DNA of 33,267 bases. Source: Accumulibacter sp. Its GTDB lineage: Bacteria; Pseudomonadota; Gammaproteobacteria; Burkholderiales; Rhodocyclaceae. Below are positions 26,075 through 32,946 of the stretch, in pieces. The stretch lies in assembly GCA_031280565.1 (NCBI GenBank), contig JAITGN010000075.1, positions 1 through 33,267 on the forward strand. The letters run 5' to 3'. Made by a program: the position numbers and the translations under genes. Under the pieces are notes generated by a model. It had not been told where the DNA came from. It was given only the letters and a program-made list of their open reading frames with translations, and made no database searches. Positions within the stretch are counted from its first letter, which is position 1, and every line of letters starts with the position of its first letter.

Positions 26075-26779
26075 ATGCTTTCGTTACAGAATATAGCGAT
26101 TGCCTACAACGGCGTCCCGGCGATACATGATGTTAGCATTGATGTCAATGAAGGCGAAATCGTCGCCCTCGTCGGCGGGAACGGCAACGGAAAATCCTCG
26201 ACGCTGCGTGCCATCGCCGGCCTGAATTCACTGGCGAGCGGCAGGATCGTTTTTGGCGGGCAGGACATTACGGCGCTTCAGGCGCACAGGCGTCCCGCGC
26301 TTGGCATCTGCCTTGTGCCGGAAGGCCGCCGTCTGTTTCCGAAACTGACGGTTGAAAAGAACCTGATGCTCGGCGCATTTACCCGGCGCGACACGGTGGA
26401 AATCGCGCAATCGAAAGACTATGTTTTTGAACTTTTTCCAATCCTCAAAGAACGCCGGAAACAGATCGCAGGCACTTTGAGTGGCGGACAGCAGCAAATG
26501 CTGGCGATTGGCCGGGGATTGATGGCCAAGCCGCGTCTTCTGATGCTGGATGAACCGTCGTGGGGAATCGCGCCGAAACTCGTGACAAAAATTCTTGACA
26601 CGATCCAACAGATCAACGCATCGGGCCTGACCATTCTTCTGGTCGAGCAAAATGTCAAACGGGCGCTTGAGATAGCGAGCCGGGGGTACGTGCTGCAAAC
26701 CGGGCGAGTCGTCCTTTCCGGCAGCGGTGAAGACCTGCTTTGTAATTCAGAAATCCAGAAAGCCTATCTGGGCATTTGA
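26075..26779 (+). CDS. livF: ABC transporter ATP-binding protein LivF type
   Basis: This is the second ATPase subunit of the importer, 234 residues. Walker A is GGNGNGKSS, the signature LSGGQQQMLAIGRGL is canonical, and Walker B is LLMLDEPSWGIAP (family usually LDEPSLGLAP). The switch His position is replaced by Gln in LLVEQNV, as is normal for LivF. The ATG at 26075 has GGAG seven bases upstream. An ATG at 26069 overlaps the livG stop but leaves no spacing for a ribosome binding site. It ends the operon; no clear intrinsic terminator follows. Confidence 0.9.
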   Translation: MLSLQNIAIAYNGVPAIHDVSIDVNEGEIVALVGGNGNGKSSTLRAIAGLNSLASGRIVFGGQDITALQAHRRPALGICLVPEGRRLFPKLTVEKNLMLGAFTRRDTVEIAQSKDYVFELFPILKERRKQIAGTLSGGQQQMLAIGRGLMAKPRLLMLDEPSWGIAPKLVTKILDTIQQINASGLTILLVEQNVKRALEIASRGYVLQTGRVVLSGSGEDLLCNSEIQKAYLGI

Positions 26780-26942
26780 GCGGGATTTTCCGGCCCGGAA
26801 CGAGCAGGCCGCCGAAATTCCTTCTCCTCCCGTTTTCCGTTGCGTCGTGCTGGGGAAACAAGGCCGCGCAACGCGGGGAATCGTGGTGATAAAAATGCCC
26901 ACAGAAATGACGTTCCTGGCGGATATTTTCCATAACCGCAAA

Positions 26943-26967
26943 TAAAACTGCTTTAAAACGCGATTTT
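26943..26967 (+). repeat. recurrent intergenic motif, copy 4
   Basis: AAAACTGCTTTAAAACGCGA lies within this copy, the nearest to the consensus. It sits between convergent genes. Confidence 0.6.
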
Positions 26968-27007
26968 CTATTGTATTTTTAAAAGAGGCTGAAAGCATCC
27001 ATTTGTT

Positions 27008-27032
27008 AAAAATGGCTTGAAAACGTAATAAT
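27008..27032 (+). repeat. recurrent intergenic motif, copy 5
   Basis: AAAATGGCTTGAAAACGTAA lies within this copy, 65 bp from copy 4, nearly the same spacing as copies 1 and 2. Confidence 0.55.
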
Positions 27033-27126
27033 TTCTTCCGAAATTCACCATTTTTTCACTGAATTTCAAAAAATACCCTTTGTTTTCAGTATTCTCAGGG
27101 CACGTCATATAACTATACAGGGCATT

Positions 27127-28539
27127 TCAGAAGGTGATAAATTCTCCCTGTTCGGGTGAACGCGCGTTCTTCCATCCGAGTTTTTCTTGAATGGTCGCGG
27201 CAAAAGCCCGCGAAGCGCTGGATTCGCCATGGACGACGAATGTCAGTTTGGGCGGTTTGCGGAAACCGCGCAGCCAGTCGATCAAGGCGGGCTGGTCGGC
27301 GTGTGCGGAAAGTCCGCCGACAGTGTAAATCCGCGCCCTGACAGGAATGGGTTCTCCAAAAATGCGCACGAGCTTCGCGCCATCGACAAGCCGGCGCCCG
27401 AGCGTGCCGCTGGCCTGGAATCCGGTAATCAGAATGCAGCATTCACCGCGCGGCAGATTTTCGCGCAGATGATATTTGATCCGTCCGGCATCGCACATTC
27501 CGCTTGCCGAAATGATGACAGCGCCGTTCCGTATTTCGTTGAGTCTTTTTGACTGCTCGGCGTTTCCGACGAATTCGACGCGTACCTGATCAGGATGTTT
27601 TTCCACCCAGCGGTGAAGCTCGAGAGTTTCGTCGTCGAGCAGTTCCGGATGTTCGAGAGTAATGCGCGTCGCCGAACTCGCCATCGGCGAATCGACATAG
27701 ATCGCCAGCGGTTCGATGCGTTTGCGGCGCACAAGATCGGCGAGAATATAGATGATTTCCTGTGTCCGGCCTACGGCGAAGGAGGGGATGATGAGATTGC
27801 CCTGCGTTTCGCGGACGCGCTCGAATGCGGAAACGATTTCGTCTTCGGTTTCCTCCATCGGCCGGTGACAGCGGTTGCCGTAGGTCGATTCGACGAGCAG
27901 CAGATCCGCTTCAGGGATGACTTTTTCGGGATCGTGAATGACAGGGCGGTTTGGCATGCCAAGGTCGCCGGAAAAGACCAGTTTCCGGTTTTTTTTGTCT
28001 TCGGATGCCGTGATTTCTATCCAGGATGATCCCAAAATGTGTCCGGCCTCGTGAAAACATATGCATATGTTTTCCGAAACGCGCGTTTCGGTTCCGAAGG
28101 GCACTGGAACCAGATAGCGCAGGGTCGTCATCGCCTGCTCGACCGTGTAGAGCGGCTGGGTGATCCGGAAACGTGAAGCCTTTCCGCGGCGCTGGTGGCG
28201 AAGCTGCCATTCGCTTTCTTTTTCCTGGATATGCGCGCTGTCGGGAAGCAGGATTTTCAGGAGATCAACAGTGGCGGGCGTCGCGTAGATTGGACCGCGA
28301 AACCCCATGACAATCAGGCGCGGCAACAGGCCGGAATGATCGATATGCGCGTGCGTTATCAGGACGAAATCGATTTCACGCACATCAAAATCGAAATTCA
28401 GCGCGTTGACGTTTTTCGTATACGCTTCCCGTCCTCCCTGGAACATGCCGCAATCGACAAGAAAGCGGCGCGATCCCGCCTCCACCAGTGAACACGAGCC
28501 GGTTACTTCGCCCGCAGCCCCAAGAAAACCAATGCGCAT
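27127..28539 (-). CDS. beta-CASP metallo-beta-lactamase-fold RNA nuclease-like protein
   Basis: This is a probable zinc-dependent ribonuclease of the CPSF73/Ysh1-like bacterial group, 470 residues. The MBL domain has the metal motif THAHIDH (His63, His65, Asp67, His68), a further His167 in EAGHILGS and Asp192 in SGDLG. The beta-CASP insertion follows with VDSPMASSATRI and SASGMCDAGRI. The C-terminal RMMBL region has GGLSAHADQ and VVHGE with the last metal-binding His residues. The ATG at 28539 was chosen because GGGGGAGG lies six bases upstream on the minus strand. The longer frame back to 28713 shows no homology. The substrate is not established for these bacterial proteins. Confidence 0.88.
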   Translation of the reverse strand: MRIGFLGAAGEVTGSCSLVEAGSRRFLVDCGMFQGGREAYTKNVNALNFDFDVREIDFVLITHAHIDHSGLLPRLIVMGFRGPIYATPATVDLLKILLPDSAHIQEKESEWQLRHQRRGKASRFRITQPLYTVEQAMTTLRYLVPVPFGTETRVSENICICFHEAGHILGSSWIEITASEDKKNRKLVFSGDLGMPNRPVIHDPEKVIPEADLLLVESTYGNRCHRPMEETEDEIVSAFERVRETQGNLIIPSFAVGRTQEIIYILADLVRRKRIEPLAIYVDSPMASSATRITLEHPELLDDETLELHRWVEKHPDQVRVEFVGNAEQSKRLNEIRNGAVIISASGMCDAGRIKYHLRENLPRGECCILITGFQASGTLGRRLVDGAKLVRIFGEPIPVRARIYTVGGLSAHADQPALIDWLRGFRKPPKLTFVVHGESSASRAFAATIQEKLGWKNARSPEQGEFITF

Positions 28540-28670
28540 AGACGGCCTCCCCCGGAAAGTCGCCCGCCGTGGAAAAAATCCGGTTTTGTCGCCGGAGTCC
28601 GGAACATTCGTCCCGCGCGGGCGAAACGCCGTATATTCTAACCGTTTGAAGCGCGTCGCGGATTCTGCGT

Positions 28671-28698
28671 TTGTCAATATCCGCATAAGCGCTAAAAT
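28671..28698 (+). promoter_or_regulatory. sigma-70-type promoter of the secreted DUF4124-like gene
   Basis: TTGTCA (28671-28676) and TAAAAT (28693-28698) are separated by 16 bp, each one mismatch from consensus. Transcription would start near 28705, about 20 bases before the start codon at 28726. Confidence 0.6.
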
Positions 28699-28725
28699 AG
28701 AAAGAGCCGTCAAATGGAGGTTGTC

Positions 28726-29517
28726 ATGACAAAAAAGTTTCTTGCCATCCTGTTAGCGCTTCTTTTTCTCATGGGCGATATCTCGCTGGCGGAAGGTGTT
28801 TACGTCATTCAGGGGCCGGGCGGCCCCACGTTTTCGAATGTCCCTCAGCCGGGCAGCAAGGAAGTCGACCTGCGTCCACTGACGGTTATTCAATCCACGA
28901 AGCCTGAGGACAGCGTTCCCGCGCGCGCCGCGCCAGCAAGGGAATACGCCAGGGAACCGGGCGGCCGGCCGGCGGCCGGTTCGCGGAACGCCCCGTGGGA
29001 ATCGGTTTACCAGAATTTTTCCGTGACATGGCCGCAGGACAGCGGCAGTGTCATCATCAATCCCGGCACATTCGACGTGCGTCTTGCCATCGATCCGGCG
29101 CTTCGAATCGAAGAGGGGCATGCTTTTTCCGTGAGCATCAATGGTGAGCCTGTCAGGGAACGGTTTACGGCAACGGAGTTTATGATTCCACCGGAGTTTT
29201 TTGGCGATTCTTTGCCGGTCAACCAGTTCGCTTCGCTTCAAGCGAGCATTGTCGACAGGGATGGAATCGTCGTGAAAAAAGCAGAACCTGTCCGTTTCTT
29301 TATGCGTTTCACAACCGTCCTGCAGAATCCGAACCTGTCGCCAAATCCGGGCTATCCGTATCCTGTCCGGCCGATAACGCCAGCGCGTCCCGGGCATCGT
29401 CCGGAACACAGGGAATCTCCGGGGCATTCGGAAAGTCCTGGAAAGCGTCCGCCCCCATCTTCGAGCACGGAAACGCTTCCGGGAGGACGGGTTTATTTGC
29501 ATGGCGGCAGAAAATAA
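28726..29517 (+). CDS. secreted DUF4124-like protein
   Basis: This is an exported protein of 263 residues and unknown function. The N-terminus MTKKFLAILLALLFLMGDISLA is a signal peptide with likely cleavage after Ala22. The next segment, VYVIQGPGGPTFSNVPQPGSKEVDLRPLTVI, resembles the DUF4124 pattern (gene-encoded product with a Thr/Ser-phe-ser/thr core and P-x-PG). The middle (about 88-195) looks like a compact beta-rich domain, SVTWPQDSGSVIINPGTFDVRL... The last 65 residues are rich in Pro, Gly, His and Ser, consistent with a disordered tail. The ATG at 28726 has TGGAGG upstream. It is divergent from the MBL-fold gene. Confidence 0.65.
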   Translation: MTKKFLAILLALLFLMGDISLAEGVYVIQGPGGPTFSNVPQPGSKEVDLRPLTVIQSTKPEDSVPARAAPAREYAREPGGRPAAGSRNAPWESVYQNFSVTWPQDSGSVIINPGTFDVRLAIDPALRIEEGHAFSVSINGEPVRERFTATEFMIPPEFFGDSLPVNQFASLQASIVDRDGIVVKKAEPVRFFMRFTTVLQNPNLSPNPGYPYPVRPITPARPGHRPEHRESPGHSESPGKRPPPSSSTETLPGGRVYLHGGRK

Positions 29518-29629
29518 AAAGAAAAAAAAGACGGAAACAGTTGATTCTTTGAGGGAGTTCTTCGCTCCGGTGCTTGAAGCCTACGAGAACAGGTTTTTCC
29601 CGAAAAAGAAGCCGGGTGAAGGCCCATGA
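29501..29629 (+). CDS. small Lys-rich ORF (42 aa)
   Basis: This 42-residue frame starts ATG at 29501, 17 bases before the end of the preceding gene in another frame. The product begins MAAENKKKKKTETVDSLREF and continues into an amphipathic-looking FFAPVLEAYENRFF and a basic tail. No family was recognised. The only purine-rich stretch upstream, GGGAGGA at 29481, is farther than usual. Its amino-acid pattern looks protein-like and the overlap suggests coupling, but coding is unproven. Confidence 0.42.
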   Translation: MAAENKKKKKTETVDSLREFFAPVLEAYENRFFPKKKPGEGP

Positions 29630-29707
29630 AAAAGTGATTATATGGAAGTTATACACCATACCGCCTGAATTGATTTTGAATATTTTAAATAAAAATTATG
29701 GAATACA

Positions 29708-30201
29708 ATGAGGTATTCATGGAGGAATAAAATAAAAAAGAACAAGATGTGTATGATTTTATACTTGTTTATTTCCTTGGCAAGTATGTCTTGTTCTTTA
29801 TATACAGATCCTCCAATGCCATTTAATAAAATTATATGTAATTCATGGGATATAACCTTTGATGAACAAAGGTATAATATGGCAATATGGCTTTTTAGAG
29901 AAAATTGGTTTAATGGAAAAAATAAAGAAATAATACTGAATGAATTGTTTGAAAATAAAAAACAAACCATATGGAACGCTTTTATAATGAAACCGATGAT
30001 GAAAATATACTATTATTTTATTTAAGATATTCAAACGAATTTATGGAAAGACGGGGTATAGATTTTTATTTTAAGCCAGTAGCGTATTTAAAAATATATT
30101 TTAATAAAAATAATCAAACAATTGGGGCGGAATTACTTAAGAGGAACAGACGAATGAATGTAAAAGAATATAAAATAACAAGATATTGGAAAATAAAATA
30201 A
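29708..30201 (+). pseudogene. AT-rich lipoprotein-like gene, frameshifted
   Basis: Two overlapping frames (29708-30025 and 29971-30201) look like one broken gene. The first part has a basic N-terminus, a hydrophobic stretch (MILYLFISLASMSC, a weak lipobox with Cys) and WDITFDEQRYNMAIWLF followed by NKEIILNELF. The second begins MERFYNETDDEN and contains YLKIYFNKNNQTIGAELLKRN, like the C-terminal part of small lipoproteins where a Y-L-x-I-x-F-D-x-N-x-K strand follows. The frame changes near 29965-29975. The base composition is far more AT-rich than the rest of the window, indicating foreign origin. No function can be assigned. Confidence 0.5.
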
Positions 30202-30210
30202 TGCAGTACG

Positions 30211-30357
30211 GCGTATAACAGGTCTGTTTACGCTGCGCCTGCAGTAACGGGCTTGGCCTTCATTCGGCCAGGTCAGTTGCTTCGCTCCTTCCAACGCTTC
30301 ATTCCGGCACATTTTGCCAGCCCTGGTTTTGCTGCGTAAAGTCCAGGGCTGGCAAAA
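30211..30357. repeat. run of three hairpins, last with perfect 15-bp arms
   Basis: Hairpin 1: GCGTA (30211-30215) with a bulged T, AACAG (30217-30221), loop GT, CTGTT and TACGC (30224-30233). Hairpin 2: CTTGGCC (30252-30258) with GGCCAGG (30266-30272), one G-T pair. Hairpin 3: TTTTGCCAGCCCTGG (30312-30326) pairs perfectly with CCAGGGCTGGCAAAA (30343-30357) around 16 bases. The arms of hairpin 3 carry T4 and A4 ends, so it could terminate transcription in either direction. The cluster separates two degraded genes of very different composition. Confidence 0.6.
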
Positions 30358-30380
30358 CCTCGTAAATAGCCGGAAGGTTT

Positions 30381-30962
30381 GTGCGGGGCCTTTTGATGTG
30401 TATGCTTGTTTTTGCATCGTTTCCTCTTCTTATGTCTTTTGGCATTTTGAGTGACGCCCTTTGGCCCATGAGAACGATCCCGCCGGATCGCATAGAAAAG
30501 AGTAGATTTCTCGTCGTTACACGCGATGTTTCCACCGGCGTTTTGCGTGAGAAGATGTATGACATACGACGATATAAAGCGGCTCAGGGAAGGCAAGGAA
30601 TCGTTTGACGCTCCGGAGACGGAGGAATATAAAAAAGTCATCATGGAACGCCACGACGGGTGCGATGAAATATACGATTACTCAATGAACGAAGACTACG
30701 AATTCCGCTACAAGGCGCGGCGACAGAAGGACGGGACGCTGGAAGTCCACCACAGGCGTGACTCCACCGCTATACGGTCAAGGACGGGAAGGTGATTCGG
30801 CTCCCGACGAAATGGCTGGGAACAGGGTTTTATCATGGCGCGGCGACATACCTGATTTTCTGGTTCGTTGTGTTCTTTGCGCACAAGCAATGGAAAAGGC
30901 GCCGGGAAGCCTTGGAAGATAACGCAAAACTCGGGGCGATGCCGCCTGTAAATGCGCAGTGA
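30381..30962 (+). pseudogene. two-TM membrane protein gene with two compensating frameshifts
   Basis: Three segments form one likely protein of about 190 residues. Segment 1 (30381 to about 30558) encodes a membrane helix, MLVFASFPLLMSFGIL, and a following soluble part. Segment 2, in the next frame (about 30559-30765), reads MTYDDIKRLREGKESFDAPE and on to KARRQKDGTLEVHH. Segment 3, back in the first frame (about 30766-30962), reads YTVKDGKVIRLPTKWLGTGF and then a second helix YLIFWFVVFFAHKQWKRRRE, ending TGA at 30960. Neither junction is at a homopolymer. The family was not recognised. GTG 30381 or ATG 30396 may be the start. Confidence 0.55.
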
Positions 30963-31010
30963 ATCATCAACGGCATCTATTTCCGTTCGTGCTGGTTTTG
31001 CCGGAACACA

Positions 31011-31363
31011 TTGACAACGCTTATCTCCGTTCGTGCTGAGCGTGTCGAAGTATGAACGGACGCGCCAGGTCGTAAATACTCTTTTCCAGTCCTGATTCTT
31101 TCTTTAAGTAGAGTTTTTCAATCCTTACCCTTCGACAACGCCTATCTCCGTTCGTGCTGAGCCTGTCGAAGTATGAACGGACGCTCCAGCCTTTCCAGTC
31201 CTTACCCTTCGACAGGCTTCCTTCGACAAGCTCAAGACAGGCAGGGCGAACGGACTGGAAAGGCACTCTCCGACAGACTTCCCTCGACAAGCTCAGGACG
31301 GCGCAAGGCGAACGGATTGAAAAACATGGCTTCTTTCGACAGGAGGCAGGTCGAACAGACCGG
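31011..31363. repeat. REP-like repeat array, right copy
   Basis: Units of the same type as at 1-240. A partial unit pair lies at 31011-31073. A fuller copy from 31123 matches the left array from base 1 onward in the same orientation, including the spacer between inverted and direct units. Differences include rearranged unit order around 31205-31240 and point changes, so the copies are old or have recombined with others. Confidence 0.8.
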
Positions 31364-31504
31364 AAAGCCCCCCAAAACCTCTCGCCATCAGCCAATCCAT
31401 CAAATTATTCTGGAATCATCCCTCTAAAACCCGCTTTATCCCTAAATTCATTGAATTATTTTATCTATAAAAGTGCTATATAAAGCCAGTTTTATTTTCC
31501 TTTC

Positions 31505-31528
31505 TAACGGTTTTAAAGCATTTTATTA
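31505..31528 (-). repeat. recurrent intergenic motif, copy 6 (reverse)
   Basis: On the minus strand the sequence reads AAAATGCTTTAAAACCGTTA, matching the consensus core in reverse orientation. Confidence 0.45.
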
Positions 31529-31538
31529 AAAAAAACGG

Positions 31539-31563
31539 AAATATGCGTTGAAAACGCGTTATT
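31539..31563 (+). repeat. recurrent intergenic motif, copy 7
   Basis: ATATGCGTTGAAAACGCGTT lies within this copy, close behind the reverse copy. The two are oppositely oriented. Confidence 0.45.
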
Positions 31564-31647
31564 TATCAGGCCGATTGATCCGCGGCCATAGAGCCTCTTG
31601 TGCCGGGAAACTGATTCAGCTCTGGTCCGGTTCTGCTTTTTTCTATC

Positions 31648-32946
31648 TCACTCTTTCTCGAACAGCGCGACCGATTCGACATGCGATGTGTGCGGAAACA
31701 TGTTGACGACACCTGCGCCGCGCAGGTAGTAGCCTTTTTGTGAGATGAGGATGCCTGCGTCGCGCGCGAGCGTCGCCGGATTGCATGAAACGTAAACGAT
31801 CCGGCGCGGGCTACTGTCGCCGATGGACTTGACGAGTTCGACCGCGCCTTCGCGCGGCGGGTCGATCAGCATCTTGTCAAAATGCCCCAGCGCGCGCAGT
31901 GATTCGGATGTCATTTCAAAAAGATTGGCGGCCATGTATTCAACATGGTTTTCAAGGCCGTTGTGCGCCGCGTTTTCCGAGGCACGGCGAACAAGTTCGC
32001 CGTTTCCCTCAATACCGACGACCGCTGCTCCGCTCCGGGCGACAGGCAGGCTGAAGTTGCCCAGTCCGCAGAACATGTCGGCGATCCGTTCTCCGCGCTT
32101 CGGGGCGAGAAGGCTGATCGCGCGGCGGACAAGCACACGGTTGATGGCGGGGTTGACCTGGGTGAATTCGGTCGGCGAAAAACGGTGCTCTATTCTAAAA
32201 TCCGGCAAGCGGTAATAAAGCTCCGGCCCGTCAAGCGGATGGAAACGAAAAGCCGACGCGGGACCTTTCGGCTGGAGATAAAAAACGATGCCGTGATGGT
32301 CGGCGAAACGGCGCAGCAGGTCTTCATCCTGACGGGTTGGCGGTTCGAGAACGCGAAGAACGAGAGCCGTCATGGCCTCACCGTCGGCGACCTCAATCTG
32401 CGGCATCGCCGCGCTGATCGAGAGGGCGGATACGAGTTCGCGGAGGGGCAGGAGCAGCCCGGAAATGTGGGGTGGAAGATTCGGGCATTCGCGCATGTCG
32501 GCGATATAGCTGCTTTTTCGCTCATGAAAACCGATCAGCATGCCGCCTTTCTTTGGAACGAGCCGCGCCGAAAGGCGCGCGCGCGCGCGATAAGCCTCCG
32601 GCGTTCCGTGGATAGGCGCGTAAAGTTCTTCCGGTTTCAGTCGCGCGATGTGCCATAGATTCGATTCGAGGAGATTTTGCTTGGCAGCGACCTGCGCGGC
32701 CGGAGCGAAATGCCGCATGCTGCATCCACCGCACAGGCCAAAATGAGGACATCCGGGCGTTATGCGGAAAGGCGAAGCGCACAGGATGCGGTCGATTCGA
32801 GCGATTTCGTAGGAAGGTTTTTTGCGGAAACTCGTATACTCGACGCGTTCGCCGGGCAGCGCACCTTCGACGAAGACCGTTTTTCCTTCGAGGCGCGTTA
32901 TTCCCCGCGCTTCGTGATCGAGAGATTCAATGGTTCCGGTAGGCAT
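31648..32946 (-). CDS. rlmD: 23S rRNA (uracil-1939-C5)-methyltransferase
   Basis: RlmD methylates U1939 of 23S rRNA using SAM. The 432-residue protein starts with a TRAM RNA-binding domain (about residues 1-52). The [4Fe-4S] ligands are Cys66, Cys72, Cys75 and Cys154 (CPHFGLCGGC and MRECPNL). The Rossmann methyltransferase domain has DMFCGLGNFSLP (290-301), the motif LIDPPREGA (360-368) and the catalytic Cys388 in YVSCNPATLARD. The sequence ends HVESVALFEK, typical of the family. The ATG at 32946 fits the family start. The related RlmC/TrmA proteins differ in the Fe-S region or lack it, so RlmD is favoured. Confidence 0.92.
   Translation of the reverse strand: MPTGTIESLDHEARGITRLEGKTVFVEGALPGERVEYTSFRKKPSYEIARIDRILCASPFRITPGCPHFGLCGGCSMRHFAPAAQVAAKQNLLESNLWHIARLKPEELYAPIHGTPEAYRARARLSARLVPKKGGMLIGFHERKSSYIADMRECPNLPPHISGLLLPLRELVSALSISAAMPQIEVADGEAMTALVLRVLEPPTRQDEDLLRRFADHHGIVFYLQPKGPASAFRFHPLDGPELYYRLPDFRIEHRFSPTEFTQVNPAINRVLVRRAISLLAPKRGERIADMFCGLGNFSLPVARSGAAVVGIEGNGELVRRASENAAHNGLENHVEYMAANLFEMTSESLRALGHFDKMLIDPPREGAVELVKSIGDSSPRRIVYVSCNPATLARDAGILISQKGYYLRGAGVVNMFPHTSHVESVALFEKE

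Larger units (their letters stand above)
26780..27126 (+). other. convergent spacer between livF and the MBL-fold gene
   Basis: No gene is visible. The right half (about 26930-27126) is AT-rich and contains two copies of the recurrent intergenic motif. No stem followed by a T-run was found on either strand, although both neighbouring transcription units converge here. Confidence 0.55.
30963..31647. other. gene-free spacer with repeats between island and rlmD
   Basis: No gene is supported. The left half is REP-like repeat DNA, through which long but meaningless frames run. The right half (about 31420-31570) is AT-rich and contains two copies of the recurrent intergenic motif, one in each orientation. 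No clear terminator for rlmD (minus strand) was found. Confidence 0.6.

Noticed and set aside
30211-30300. Integron attC site
   Set aside because: TATAACA at one end recalls attC/VCR ends, but no properly spaced GTTRRRY partner or integron integrase is visible.
31021-31483. Frames of 84-124 codons on both strands in the right repeat array
   Set aside because: They are generated by repeated units and mirror the frames in the left array. They are not genes.
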